64,000 nt of DNA from Streptomyces sp. SID12488 (GCF_010548275.1 NZ_JAAGLT010000005.1:310001-374000); one strand, 5' to 3'; numbered from the stretch's first letter, positions 9,632-18,303 are shown. Numbers and translations: made by a program. Notes: generated by a model not told the origin, from the sequence alone.

Positions 9632-11248
9632 ATGACCAGTCAGTCCACCCTGCAGTCCGTGCCTGCCCTCGGTACGCACCCGGCCTACGGCTCCAACCCG
9701 AGCCGTGCCGAGACCCGGGAGCAGCTCTCCAAGGCGACGTACGACCTTCTCGTGATCGGCGGTGGCATCCTCGGCATCTCGACGGCCTGGCATGCCGCGC
9801 AGTCCGGTCTGCGGGTGGCTCTGGTCGACGCCGGTGACTTCGCCGGCGCCACCTCCTCCGCTTCCTCCAAGCTTCTCCACGGCGGTCTGCGCTATCTGCA
9901 GACCGGCGCGGTGAAGCTGGTCGCGGAGAACCACTTCGAGCGCCGTGCGGTGTCCCGTCAGGTGGCTCCCCACCTGGCGAACCCGCTCACGTTCTACCTC
10001 CCCGTGTACAAGGGCGGGCCGCACGGCGCGGCGAAGCTCGGGGCGGGCGTCTTCGCCTACTCCGCCCTGTCCGCGTTCGGTGACGGCGTCGGCCACCTGC
10101 TGTCGCCGGCCAAGGCCGCGCAGGACGTGCCCGAGCTGCGCACCGAGAACCTCAAGGCCGTGGCCGTGTACGGCGACGGTCAGATGAACGACGCGCGCAT
10201 GGCGCTGATGACGGTCCGCGCTGCCGTCGAGGCGGGCGCGGTCGTGCTCAACCACTCCGAGGTGTCGGGGCTGCGCTTCACCAACGGCCGGGTCACCGGC
10301 GCCGACCTGCGCGACCGACTCTCCGGTGACGACTTCGGCGTCAACGCCCGGCTCGTGCTCAACGCGACCGGCCCCTGGGTCGACCACCTGCGCAAGATGG
10401 AGAACCCGGACGCGGCGCCGTCCATCCGGCTGTCGAAGGGCGCGCACCTGGTCCTGAAGCGGACATCTCCGTGGAAGGCCGCGCTGGCGACCCCGATCGA
10501 CAAGTACCGCATCACCTTCGCCCTCCCCTGGGAGGACATGCTGCTGCTCGGCACCACCGACGAGGTGTTCGAGGGCGACCCGGCGGACGTCGCGGTCACC
10601 GAGAAGGACACGGAGCAGATCCTCGACGAGGCCGCGTTCTCCGTCCGTGACCAGCAGCTGTCCCGTGACCTGATCACGTACTCCTTCGCCGGTCTGCGCG
10701 TGCTGCCGGGTGGCCCCGGTGACACGGCGAAGGCCAAGCGGGAGACGGTCGTGACCGAGGGCAAGGGCGGGATGCTGTCCGTCTCGGGCGGCAAGTGGAC
10801 GACCTTCCGGCACATCGGCCGTACGGTCATGGAGAAGCTGGAGACGCTGCCCGGGCGTCCGCTGGGCGACGACTTCGAGCCCGTCTCGTCCCTGCCGAAG
10901 CACCTGCCGCTTCCCGGTGTCGCCAACCCGCGCGCTGTCGCGCACCGGTTGCTGGTCGACAGCCCGGCACCGGGTCCGCGCATGGCCGCCGACACGGCGA
11001 AGCACCTTGCGACGCACTACGGGTCGCTGGCGTTCGACATCGCGCGGCTGGCGAACGAGAACCCTGAGCTGGGTGAGCGGGTGCATGCGGATGCGCCGGA
11101 GATCTGGGCGCAGGTCGTGTACGCGCGGGACAGTGAGTGGGCGGAGACGGTGGACGACGTGCTGCGCCGTCGGACCACCTTGACGATCCGGGGGCTTGCC
11201 ACGGACGACGTCCGGGCGAAGGTTCAGGATCTGCTCGACAAGAAGTAG
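9632..11248 (+). CDS. glpD: Glycerol-3-phosphate dehydrogenase (FAD)
   Basis: 538-residue membrane-associated flavoprotein that oxidises glycerol 3-phosphate to dihydroxyacetone phosphate and passes electrons to quinone. The FAD-binding GxGxxG is DLLVIGGGILGISTAWHAA at about residues 40-58. The segment SSKLLHGGLRYLQ and the later PLPGVAN-containing C-terminal cap are typical of GlpD. Last gene of the glycerol operon, followed by a strong terminator. Confidence 0.96.
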   Translation: MTSQSTLQSVPALGTHPAYGSNPSRAETREQLSKATYDLLVIGGGILGISTAWHAAQSGLRVALVDAGDFAGATSSASSKLLHGGLRYLQTGAVKLVAENHFERRAVSRQVAPHLANPLTFYLPVYKGGPHGAAKLGAGVFAYSALSAFGDGVGHLLSPAKAAQDVPELRTENLKAVAVYGDGQMNDARMALMTVRAAVEAGAVVLNHSEVSGLRFTNGRVTGADLRDRLSGDDFGVNARLVLNATGPWVDHLRKMENPDAAPSIRLSKGAHLVLKRTSPWKAALATPIDKYRITFALPWEDMLLLGTTDEVFEGDPADVAVTEKDTEQILDEAAFSVRDQQLSRDLITYSFAGLRVLPGGPGDTAKAKRETVVTEGKGGMLSVSGGKWTTFRHIGRTVMEKLETLPGRPLGDDFEPVSSLPKHLPLPGVANPRAVAHRLLVDSPAPGPRMAADTAKHLATHYGSLAFDIARLANENPELGERVHADAPEIWAQVVYARDSEWAETVDDVLRRRTTLTIRGLATDDVRAKVQDLLDKK

Positions 11249-11260
11249 GCGTACGGCGTG

Positions 11261-11299
11261 AAAGGGGGCGGCTCCTTGTTTATGGAGCCGCCCCCTTTT
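11261..11299. terminator. Bidirectional terminator between glpD and mtnK
   Basis: Perfect 15-bp inverted repeat (AAAGGGGGCGGCTCC and its complement) with a 9-base loop, A-rich on one side and ending CCCCCTTTTG on the other. It lies 12 bases after the glpD stop. Confidence 0.9.
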
Positions 11300-11310
11300 G
11301 CGTTGTGTTT

Positions 11311-11382
11311 TGGCTGCGGGCCCGTTGTGGCTTGTCGCGCCCACGCGGCGGAGCCGCAAATTGAACACAGCCCCGCGCCCCT
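11311..11382. repeat. Streptomyces intergenic repeat, copy 1
   Basis: Core GCGGCGGAGCCGCA followed by an A/T-rich dozen bases and then CAGCCCCGCGCCCCT. The same core occurs at 18991-19028 and 54795-54867, each at the end of a gene. The last bases abut the mtnK stop codon. Confidence 0.75.
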
Positions 11383-12550
11383 AAAGGCTCTCCGCTACCG
11401 TCCTTACATCGTTCGGGTTGGTCAACTCATCGCGGCGGAGGATCAGTTCGCGGCCGATCAGGAGTGCCCTGCGGGATGCTGGGACCGGGTCCGGGAGAGT
11501 CGTCAGGTCTGTCAGGTGGGCGAAGCCGATGATGCGGCGGATGATCTCCGTGCCCGCGTAGCCCACCGCCTCCGTCCAGATCCTGCGGAGGAAGCGGTCG
11601 AGGTACGCGTCGTCGAAGAAGGTGTCGATCCTCGTCGGCCACAGCGCGCGGAACTCGGCCTCGAACGCCTCCCAGGAAAGGGCCAGTTGGTCGGCGTGGT
11701 CGCTCAACAGGCCCAGTGCGCGTGCCCGTTCCTCCGAGACCAGGGCGTTCGCCCAGTAGAGGCCGAGGTCGTAGCCGATCGGGCCGACGAAGGAGAACTC
11801 GGGGTCGAAGACCCGTACCACCGGGGCGCCTTCGCGTTCGCCGACCATGACGCTGCCGGTGTGCAGGTCGCCGTGGAGGAGTGCCTGGGCGCTCGTCATG
11901 AAGGTGTGGCGGAGGTCGGCGACCTCCGTGCGGAGCCTCGCGTCGGCGCGGAACTCCCTCGCGAGGTCGTCCAGGTCCTCGTGCCAGTGGTTGTGTTCGT
12001 GCTCGATGTACGGCTCGGCGAGGACTACGTCCTCGGTGATCTTGCACAGCTCCGGGCTCACCGAGGCCGCCAGCAGGGCCTTGCGGTCTGCCGACGCCAT
12101 GCCGAAGTCGCTGGTCGCGAACGTCAGTTGGGCTACGAACTCGCCGATCCGGGCGGAGGTGTCCGGGCCGTACGAGGCTCCCTCGTTGAGGAGGGTGCGC
12201 AGGACCTCCAGGTCCGACATGTCCTCCATGACGAGGGCGTAGTTCTCGGGGTCGTACCCGAGGATCGCCGGGATCTTGTCGGGGGCCACCTTCGCGACCT
12301 GCTCGTACGCCCTCGCCTCGGCGTCGGCGCGCTCCGGGCTCATCGGCCAGGACGGGCCCGCCACCCGGACCCAGGGCAGGGCCTGCTTGACGGCCAGGCT
12401 GCGGGTGCCGTCGGTGGACCTGGCGAGGAACACACGGTTCATATTGCCGTCGGAGACCTCGCGGACCTGGATGTCCGACGGGTCGGGCCAGTGGCCGCGC
12501 TCGTGCAGGTACGCGGGGATGTCGGCCGGCTCCAGGATGCGGTAGCCCAT
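11381..12550 (-). CDS. mtnK: S-methyl-5-thioribose kinase
   Basis: 389-residue choline/aminoglycoside-kinase-fold protein of MtnK size. It phosphorylates 5-methylthioribose to its 1-phosphate, the substrate of MtnA. Visible are VSDGNMNRVFLAR (glycine-rich loop), AVKQALPWVR (ATP-binding Lys), LLHGDLHTGSVMV (catalytic Asp) and VFDPEFSFVGPIGYDLGLYWAN (metal-binding Asp and the MtnK signature). The start at 12550 gives MGYRILEPAD. Last gene of the minus-strand unit with the sugar-type importer. Confidence 0.93.
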   Translation of the reverse strand: MGYRILEPADIPAYLHERGHWPDPSDIQVREVSDGNMNRVFLARSTDGTRSLAVKQALPWVRVAGPSWPMSPERADAEARAYEQVAKVAPDKIPAILGYDPENYALVMEDMSDLEVLRTLLNEGASYGPDTSARIGEFVAQLTFATSDFGMASADRKALLAASVSPELCKITEDVVLAEPYIEHEHNHWHEDLDDLAREFRADARLRTEVADLRHTFMTSAQALLHGDLHTGSVMVGEREGAPVVRVFDPEFSFVGPIGYDLGLYWANALVSEERARALGLLSDHADQLALSWEAFEAEFRALWPTRIDTFFDDAYLDRFLRRIWTEAVGYAGTEIIRRIIGFAHLTDLTTLPDPVPASRRALLIGRELILRRDELTNPNDVRTVAESL

Positions 12551-12561
12551 CGTGAACTTCC

Positions 12562-13602
12562 TTATGCGGTGCGGCGCTTGGACAGGGTGAAGCTGAAGAC
12601 GAGGGCGAGGATCAGGACGGCGCCCTCGACCACGTCCTGTGTGTAGTACGGCAGGCCCTTGATGGTCAGGCCGGTGGTGATGATGCCGATGAGGACCGCG
12701 CCCAGGGCGGTGCCCCACACGTTCGGGCGGCCACGGCCGAGGACGGAGGTGCCGACCAGGGCGACTGCGACGGCTTCGAGGAGTTGCGAGGTGCCCGCGG
12801 AGACGTCTCCCTGGCCGATGCGCGCCGCCAGGATCAGGCCGCCGATCGAGGCGAGGACGCCTGAGAGGACGTACGCCAGGGCCCGGTAGGCGCCCACACG
12901 GATGCCCGCCAGGCGGGAGGCCTCGGGGTTGGCGCCGATCGCGTAGAGCACCCGGCCCCAGCGGGTGCGGGCCAGGAAGATCCAGGCCACGACCGTCAGG
13001 ACGCCGAAGATGACCACGGAGACGGGGATGCCGAGGATGGTGCCCCGGTCGATGCGCAGGAAGCCGTCGGTGAATCTGCCGGGGGCCGTCGTACCGTCGG
13101 ACTGGGTCATGCCCGGGGTGATCGACTGACCGTCGACCAGGATGAGTTTGGTGCCCTGGATGACGAACATGGTGCCCAGCGTGGCCAGCATGTCGGGGAT
13201 CTTGAGGACCACGATGAGCAGGGCGTTGAGGAGGCCGGCCAGGGCACCCGCCACTATCACCGCGACGATCGCGACCACGCCGACCTGGTTGTACGAGACC
13301 ATCGTCTTCGCGGCGACGGTCACGCCGAGCCCGGCCACCGCGCCGACGGACATGTCCATTCCGCCGACCGCCATGGTGAGCGTGACGCCGAGGCCGAGGA
13401 TCGCGGCGACGGACACATATCGCAGGGTGTCGAGGAGGGTCGCGGAGTCGCGGAAGGACGGCTCGCTCAGCGCGAAGTACGCGAAGAGCGTGACGGTGAC
13501 GAAGATGAAGCCGTACTTGATTACCGCGTTCTGGATGCGCGGACCGGCGGCGAGCGTGGACGGGGTCGCCGTCTTCACGGGGGCGCTCTGGGTGGTGGTC
13601 AT
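12562..13602 (-). CDS. ABC transporter permease, ribose type (putative methylthioribose importer)
   Basis: 346 residues with about nine hydrophobic segments and the BPD_transp_2 pattern of RbsC-like permeases (GLGVTLTMAVGGMDMSVGAVAGLG; ASRLAGIRVGAYRALAYVLSG). It forms the membrane channel for the ATPase encoded upstream. The stop lies only 11 bases from the mtnK start, so transport and phosphorylation of the same sugar are implied. Methylthioribose is inferred from this linkage. Confidence 0.88.
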   Translation of the reverse strand: MTTTQSAPVKTATPSTLAAGPRIQNAVIKYGFIFVTVTLFAYFALSEPSFRDSATLLDTLRYVSVAAILGLGVTLTMAVGGMDMSVGAVAGLGVTVAAKTMVSYNQVGVVAIVAVIVAGALAGLLNALLIVVLKIPDMLATLGTMFVIQGTKLILVDGQSITPGMTQSDGTTAPGRFTDGFLRIDRGTILGIPVSVVIFGVLTVVAWIFLARTRWGRVLYAIGANPEASRLAGIRVGAYRALAYVLSGVLASIGGLILAARIGQGDVSAGTSQLLEAVAVALVGTSVLGRGRPNVWGTALGAVLIGIITTGLTIKGLPYYTQDVVEGAVLILALVFSFTLSKRRTA

Positions 13603-13666
13603 GGGGTGCTTCCTGGGGTGACAGGCATCGACGGGCGGGCGCGGGAGGAGGAAACGGCGGCGGACA

Positions 13667-15235
13667 TCAGACCGACGCCGAGATGGTCCGGATGACTCGG
13701 TCGCGTTCCGCGTCCTCGCCGTACGCGTCGAGGTGGATCTCGCCGGCCGCGAGGACGACGACCCGGTCGGCGACCTCCAGGACCTCGTCGACGTCGGCGG
13801 ACAGGACCAGGACCGCGGCGCCCTCGGCGGCCAGGGCGCGGGCGCGGCGGCCGATGTCGCGCCGGGCGCCGATGTCCACACCTCGGAACGGTTCGTCCAG
13901 GATGAGGACACGGGGGCGTTCGGCGAGCCAGCGGCCGACGACGACCTTCTGCTGGTTGCCGCCGGACAGCTCCTCGACGGTGCTGTGCTCGTCGCGGGCG
14001 ACGACACCGAGGGCCTCGATGGTGTCGCGGCCGAGGGCGTCCTCCTTCGAACGGTTCACCAGCCCGGCCGTCGAGAAGGACTTGAGGAACGGCAGCGAGA
14101 TGTTCTGGGCGAGCGACCAGCCGGGGACCAGGGCGTCGGCGTGCCGGTCCTCGGGGACGAGGTGGATGCCGGCCCGGATCGCGTCGGCGGGGCGGCGGGG
14201 CGCGTACAGCTTGCCGTCGAGTTCCACGGCTCCGGTGACGAAGGGTTCCGCACCGAAGAGGCCGCGGGCCAGTTCCGTCTTACCCGCGCCCAACAGGCCG
14301 ACGACGCCGGTGACTTCACCCGCGCGCAGGTCCAGGTCCTGGGGAGCACGGCCGGCGAGGAGGCGTACGCCGCGCAGGGACAACAGGGTCTCGCCGGGCG
14401 CGGACTCGGCGCGGGGGCGGGCCGTGGTCGCCTCCTGGGCCTGGGCGAGCATGGCGCGCAGGGCGCTGTCCCAGTCGAAGGGCTTGACCTGGTCCTCGGT
14501 GAGACGGCCGTCTCGAAGGACGACCAGCCGGTCCGCCAGCACGTCGATCTCGCCGAGGCGGTGGGAGACGTACAGGACCGCGATGCCGTCGTCGCGCATT
14601 TTCTCGACCAGGGCGAACAGGCGCTCCGCCTCCGCCGCGGAGAGCGCTGACGTCGGTTCGTCGAGGATCAGGAGCCTCGGGCGAGTGGCCAGGGCACGGG
14701 CCAGGATGAGCAACTGGCGGTCGGAGATGCCGAGTTCGGTGACGTCCCGCTTGAGCAGGGCGTCGCTCCAGCCGAGGTCGAGGGCCGACTGGATCTCGCG
14801 GGCGCGGGCGAGCACGCGGCGCCCGTTCAGGAACGGGTTGCCGCGTGCCTGGGCCAGCTCCTCGAAGACCAGGTTCTCGGCGACGGTGAGCCCGGGCACG
14901 ATGCCCTCACTGATCCGCTGGTGCACCGTCTGAATGCCCAACTGCCGGGCAGCTAGCGGCGATTGGAGGGCCGCCGGTTCGCCGTCCACACTCACCTGGC
15001 CGCCGTGGTCCGTGTGGACGCCGGACAGGATCTTGATGAGCGTGGACTTGCCGGCCCCGTTCGCACCGAGCAGCGCGACCACGCTGCCCGGTGCGATGTC
15101 CAGCGAGACGGACTCCAGGACCGTCTTCCCACCGAAGGCCATACTGACGTCCCGCAGAGCGACCGCGGGTGAGGCGCCGGTCCGCGCGGACGGTTCGGAC
15201 GGTTCGGACGGCCGAGTCGCCTCAGTGGGCGACAT
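13667..15235 (-). CDS. Sugar ABC transporter ATP-binding protein (two ABC domains)
   Basis: 522-residue RbsA-like fused ATPase. The first domain has GANGAGKSTLIKIL and LILDEPTSALSAAEAERLF. The second has the altered GLLGAGKTELARGLFGAE, the LSGGNQQKVVVGRWL signature and LILDEPFRGVDIGARRDI. It powers import of the ligand of the downstream-encoded binding protein. The first 14 bases overlap the end of the binding-protein gene. Confidence 0.92.
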   Translation of the reverse strand: MSPTEATRPSEPSEPSARTGASPAVALRDVSMAFGGKTVLESVSLDIAPGSVVALLGANGAGKSTLIKILSGVHTDHGGQVSVDGEPAALQSPLAARQLGIQTVHQRISEGIVPGLTVAENLVFEELAQARGNPFLNGRRVLARAREIQSALDLGWSDALLKRDVTELGISDRQLLILARALATRPRLLILDEPTSALSAAEAERLFALVEKMRDDGIAVLYVSHRLGEIDVLADRLVVLRDGRLTEDQVKPFDWDSALRAMLAQAQEATTARPRAESAPGETLLSLRGVRLLAGRAPQDLDLRAGEVTGVVGLLGAGKTELARGLFGAEPFVTGAVELDGKLYAPRRPADAIRAGIHLVPEDRHADALVPGWSLAQNISLPFLKSFSTAGLVNRSKEDALGRDTIEALGVVARDEHSTVEELSGGNQQKVVVGRWLAERPRVLILDEPFRGVDIGARRDIGRRARALAAEGAAVLVLSADVDEVLEVADRVVVLAAGEIHLDAYGEDAERDRVIRTISASV

Positions 15236-16319
15236 TGGCGATCCAGTCGGCCGTGCTGACCTGGGAGAGGTTCAGCGCGGGCAGCGCGGTGCGCAGCTGG
15301 TCCATGTTCTGGATGTTCTTGCTCTTCAGGAAGTCCTGGGTGATGGCGACGGCCGGGAACTCGACCGAGGTCTTGTTCAGCTGGCCGGCCAGCTCCAGGG
15401 CTGCCGTACGGACGACCGCGGCGCCGACGGCGGACGGGTCGGTGCCGGCCGTGGCGACCCAGGGGCTGCCCGAGGCGGTCATGTTCTGGATGTCGGCGTT
15501 GGACACGTCCGCGCCGAACACCTTCACCTTGTCCTGCAGCTTCTTGTTCTGGACGGCGAGGACGGTGCCCTTGGCCAGCTCGTCGTAGGGGGCGAAGATG
15601 CCCGTCACGTCCAAGTGCTGGGTGAGCGCGGCGGAGACCAGGGGAACGTTGTCAGTGGCCGTGGAGTCGGTGACCTTGCCGACCTTGAAGGCCTGCTTCC
15701 AGCCGTTGGCGTCGACCGCCGACTTCCAGACACTGTCGCGCTTGTCGAGGGCCGCGTAGCCGGCGACGTTGACGTAGCCGACCTTGGCGTTCTTGCCGAG
15801 TTCCTTCGCCATCACGTCGAGAACCGCCTGAGCCATGCTCGCGTCGTCCTGCTTGGTACTGACGACGCCCTTCGTTGCGGTCTCCACGTCGTAGACGACG
15901 ACCTTGATGCCCTTCTTCACCGCCTTGTCGATCTCGGGCTGGATCGTCGACGGGAAGCCGTGGTCCACGATGATCGCCTGCGCGCCAGAGTTGATCGCCG
16001 AGGACAGGTCGGTGGCCTGCTTGGCGTTGTCGGCCTGGGCGTCGTACACGGTCAGGTCGATGCCGAGGGCCTTGGCCTGCGCCTTGGCGCCATTGCCCCA
16101 CTGCTCGAAGTAGTCGCCTGCGCCGCTCTGGCGGACCAGGGCGACCTTGACCGCGCCCTTGTCGAAGGGCGCGGGCTTCGTGCCGGTGGCGGCGGACGCG
16201 GAGGCGGACGAGTCGCCGGTGTCCTTGGAGGCGTTCGTCGACTGCGAGCAGCCCGCGAGGAACAGCGCCGAGACGGAGGCCAGCGAGAGCGCGGCAAGGG
16301 GGAGACGGGTGCGGGACAT
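15222..16319 (-). CDS. Sugar ABC transporter substrate-binding lipoprotein (putative methylthioribose binder)
   Basis: 365-residue periplasmic-binding-protein type I (ribose/autoinducer-2-like) lipoprotein. The signal ends in the lipobox LAGC near residue 24, followed by a Ser/Ala-rich linker. Typical features are GAQAIIVDHGFPSTIQPEIDKA and VTGIFAPYDELAKGTVLAV. The ATG at 16319 has TGGAG eight bases upstream. First structural gene after a short leader ORF on the minus strand; ligand inferred as 5-methylthioribose from mtnK at the operon's end. Confidence 0.88.
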   Translation of the reverse strand: MSRTRLPLAALSLASVSALFLAGCSQSTNASKDTGDSSASASAATGTKPAPFDKGAVKVALVRQSGAGDYFEQWGNGAKAQAKALGIDLTVYDAQADNAKQATDLSSAINSGAQAIIVDHGFPSTIQPEIDKAVKKGIKVVVYDVETATKGVVSTKQDDASMAQAVLDVMAKELGKNAKVGYVNVAGYAALDKRDSVWKSAVDANGWKQAFKVGKVTDSTATDNVPLVSAALTQHLDVTGIFAPYDELAKGTVLAVQNKKLQDKVKVFGADVSNADIQNMTASGSPWVATAGTDPSAVGAAVVRTAALELAGQLNKTSVEFPAVAITQDFLKSKNIQNMDQLRTALPALNLSQVSTADWIANVAH

Positions 16320-16450
16320 GCGGGACTCCAGGTGCAGGGCAGTACGGGAGGAGGAGAGGGAAAGGGCAAGGGAGGGGGAGCAAGGATGAAGAGGAGGAGA
16401 CGCGATGGCCGGAAGGCGTAGGCGCGGGAGTGTCAGGCCCTGAGTGCCAG

Positions 16451-16479
16451 GTGGCGGCGTGGGGCGGAATCCACGCCAC
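16451..16479 (-). promoter_or_regulatory. Candidate attenuator hairpin before the sugar importer
   Basis: GTGGCGTGG pairs with CCACGCCGCCAC around an 8-base loop when read on the minus strand. It lies 33 bases after the leader ORF stop and 130 bases before the binding-protein gene. A second hairpin (CCGGA...TCCGG, 16482-16505) lies closer to the leader. No U-tract follows, so a Rho-type or translation-coupled mechanism is more likely than intrinsic termination. Confidence 0.45.
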
Positions 16480-16511
16480 GGCCGGAAGCGTCTCGGGTAC
16501 TCCGGGTCAGG

Positions 16512-16583
16512 TCAGCGACAGCGGGCTGTGGTCGACCGGAGCAAGTCCACGTACAGCCGCCGCACGAGCAGCAGCGTCTTCAT
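16512..16583 (-). CDS. Short leader peptide (23 aa) of the sugar importer-mtnK unit
   Basis: The peptide begins MKTLLLVRR and ends DLLRSTTARCR. It resembles the short RR-x-x-V-D-L-x-R-...-C-R peptides found before sulfur-metabolism operons in actinomycetes. It has no Shine-Dalgarno, but a TTGACG (16614-16619) and CATGAT (16590-16595), spaced 18 bases, place the transcription start at or next to the ATG. It is therefore probably translated leaderlessly. Its job would be sensing Cys-tRNA or Arg-tRNA supply during translation rather than acting as a protein. Confidence 0.7.
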   Translation of the reverse strand: MKTLLLVRRLYVDLLRSTTARCR

Positions 16584-16589
16584 AGGGAG

Positions 16590-16619
16590 ATCATGAGAAC
16601 GTTTCCAGCCATTCGTCAA
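16590..16619 (-). promoter_or_regulatory. Promoter of the leader/sugar importer/mtnK unit
   Basis: TTGACG at 16619-16614 and CATGAT at 16595-16590 on the minus strand with an 18-base spacer. The ATG of the leader ORF begins seven bases past the -10, consistent with a leaderless transcript. Confidence 0.6.
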
Positions 16620-16735
16620 AGGCTTGGACACCAGATCTCAGCATATGGAACGCCGGATTCGTCACACTCTGCCGACCCGTCGACGGGAGTTACCATCACG
16701 GAACCGGCATCCGACCCGGAACAGTGAGGCTTCCG

Positions 16736-16807
16736 ATGACGACGACACCCTGCGCGACAGCGGTACGACGCTGTACCGACGCACTGTGTCGCGGCTGTCG
16801 CGACTGA
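16736..16807 (+). CDS. Short Cys-rich leader peptide (23 aa) of mtnDCB
   Basis: Starts MTTTPC and ends VRRCTDALCRGCRD, with four Cys codons. ATG at 16736 has GAGG six bases upstream. It shares the RR...D...R...CR layout of the leaders at 16512-16583 and 20228-20293. A 9-bp inverted repeat (16753-16761 with 16794-16802) enclosing a smaller GGTAC/GTACC hairpin lies inside the ORF, so ribosome position would change RNA folding. The likely role is attenuation of mtnDCB in response to cysteine supply. Confidence 0.65.
   Translation: MTTTPCATAVRRCTDALCRGCRD
16753..16802 (+). promoter_or_regulatory. RNA hairpin inside the mtnDCB leader ORF
   Basis: CGCGACAGC pairs perfectly with GCTGTCGCG over 9 bp, and GGTAC with GTACC forms an inner hairpin. 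It overlaps the Cys codons of the leader, the arrangement expected of an attenuator. Confidence 0.55.
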
Positions 16808-16897
16808 CGACCGGCCCCGGCCCCTCCTGCTTCTCCCCCACACCCCTTGCCGTCGTTTTCGTTCTCGCATCCCTTCCAGCCATCTGGAGTTGCTCCC

Positions 16898-17497
16898 ATG
16901 ACCCTGCTGACGACCTGGCCCGAGTCCGGCCCGGAGACCGTCGTTCGCCGTACCTCCGACCCGGCCGAGATCGCCGCCGCGCTCGCCCCGATCGGGGTGC
17001 GCTACGAGCAGTGGCCGATCCGCGAGGACGTCCCCGCGGACGCCGACAGCGACACCGTGTTCGCCGCGTACGGCTCCGAGATCGACAAGCTGAACGCTGA
17101 GGAGGGCTTCACCACGGTCGACGTCCTCGGGCTGCACCCCAGCGACGACCCGGAATTCCCGGCGAAGGCGAAGGCCGCCCGCGCGAAGTTCCTCCAGGAG
17201 CACACGCACGACGACGATGACGAGGTCCGCTTCTTCGTCTCCGGCTCCGGCATCTTCTATCTGCACGTGGGCGGTGAGGTGCACGCCGTGTACTGCGAGA
17301 AGGGCGACCTGCTGGGTGTGCCGCGCGGCACCACGCACTGGTTCGACATGGGCACCAGCCCGGCCTTCACCGCGATCCGCTTCTTCCACGAGGAGGACGG
17401 CTGGATCGGCAACTTCACCGGCTCGGCCATCGCCTCCCGCTTCCCGGACTACGACACGATCGACGCCGGGTTCCAGCAGGACAAGGCCGCCGCGTGA
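16898..17497 (+). CDS. mtnD: Acireductone dioxygenase
   Basis: 199-residue cupin. It oxidises acireductone with O2 to 4-methylthio-2-oxobutanoate and formate (with Fe) in methionine salvage. The metal ligands lie in [17 protein letters not shown] (HxHx4E-like) near residue 100 and in [11 protein letters not shown] near residue 148. Length is close to the usual 180 residues. The ATG at 16898 has TGGAG eight bases upstream. First gene of mtnD-mtnC-mtnB, its stop overlapping the next start. Confidence 0.94.
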   Translation: MTLLTTWPESGPETVVRRTSDPAEIAAALAPIGVRYEQWPIREDVPADADSDTVFAAYGSEIDKLNAEEGFTTVDVLGLHPSDDPEFPAKAKAARAKFLQEHTHDDDDEVRFFVSGSGIFYLHVGGEVHAVYCEKGDLLGVPRGTTHWFDMGTSPAFTAIRFFHEEDGWIGNFTGSAIASRFPDYDTIDAGFQQDKAAA

Positions 17498-18303
17498 CCC
17501 TGCCGGAGACGGTGTTCGACGTTGAATCCATGGACGCCGTGGACGCCGTGGTGCTCGACATCGAGGGCACCACGAGCGCCACGGGGTTCGTCGTCGACGT
17601 GCTGTATCCGTACTCCCGCTCTCGTTTCGGAGCACTGCTCTCGGAGCGGAGCGGTGATCCGGAGGTGGCACGGGCGGTCGCGCAGGTGCGCGAGCTGATC
17701 GACGAGCCCGGCGCCGACGCCGTACTCGTCGAGAAGACCCTCAACGCCTGGCTCGACGAGGACCGCAAGGCGACGCCCCTCAAGACCCTCCAGGGCATCA
17801 TCTGGTCCGAGGGCTTCGCGCGCGGCGACCTCGTCTCGCACTTCTACGACGACGTCCTCCCGGCGCTCCGCACCTGGCACTCGGCCGGGCTTCGGCTCTA
17901 CGTCTACTCCTCCGGGTCGGTCGCCGCGCAGCGCGCGTGGTTCGCGTCCACCCCGGAGGGCGACCTGCTGCCCCTCGTCTCGGGCTTGTACGACACCGAG
18001 AACGCGGGGCCCAAGCAGGAGCCGGAGTCGTACCGCCGCATCGCGGAGGCGACCGGCACCACGGACGCGAGCCGTCTGCTCTTCCTCTCCGACCGGCCGG
18101 GCGAACTGGACGCGGCGCGCGCAGCCGGTTGGCGGACCGTCGGGATCCGGCGGCCCGGGGAGCCGTACTACGAGCAGGGAGTCGGGGACCACGCTCAGGC
18201 AGGGTCGTTCGACGAGGTCAGCCTCACCGGTTCGACGAGTTCAACCAGTTCCATCACTTCAACCGGTTCCACCAGTTCCACCAGCTCAAGGAGCACCACG
18301 TGA
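17494..18303 (+). CDS. mtnC: Acireductone synthase (enolase-phosphatase E1)
   Basis: 269-residue HAD-family bifunctional enzyme that enolises and dephosphorylates 2,3-diketo-5-methylthiopentyl-1-phosphate. The nucleophile motif is [14 protein letters not shown], the middle [12 protein letters not shown], and the late [11 protein letters not shown] with [17 protein letters not shown]. The GTG start overlaps the mtnD stop as GTGA. The last ~25 residues are an odd Ser/Thr tail ([14 protein letters not shown]...) encoded by a 9-base minisatellite; the catalytic domain ends before it. Its TGA overlaps the mtnB GTG. Confidence 0.93.
   Translation: MTLPETVFDVESMDAVDAVVLDIEGTTSATGFVVDVLYPYSRSRFGALLSERSGDPEVARAVAQVRELIDEPGADAVLVEKTLNAWLDEDRKATPLKTLQGIIWSEGFARGDLVSHFYDDVLPALRTWHSAGLRLYVYSSGSVAAQRAWFASTPEGDLLPLVSGLYDTENAGPKQEPESYRRIAEATGTTDASRLLFLSDRPGELDAARAAGWRTVGIRRPGEPYYEQGVGDHAQAGSFDEVSLTGSTSSTSSITSTGSTSSTSSRSTT
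18231..18293 (+). repeat. 9-base minisatellite at the mtnC 3' end
   Basis: Seven head-to-tail units related to TTCCACCAG occupy 18231-18293. In the mtnC frame they encode Ser/Thr. The last, degenerate unit (CTCAAGGAG) supplies the ribosome binding site of mtnB. Confidence 0.85.

Noticed and set aside
16437..16560. SAM-IV riboswitch-like outline on the plus strand (GAGTGCCAG at 16442-16450, closing helix CCTGA/TCAGG, GGGTACTCCGGG).
   Set aside because: The P2 and P3 helices and the GGCAAC ligand-site sequence are not preserved. The same DNA encodes the minus-strand leader unit, whose hairpins would appear on both strands. A covariance-model search would settle it.
16593..16727. 44-codon plus-strand ORF with AGGGAG upstream of its ATG.
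   Set aside because: It lies over the minus-strand leader promoter, has weak third-position bias and no recognisable product.
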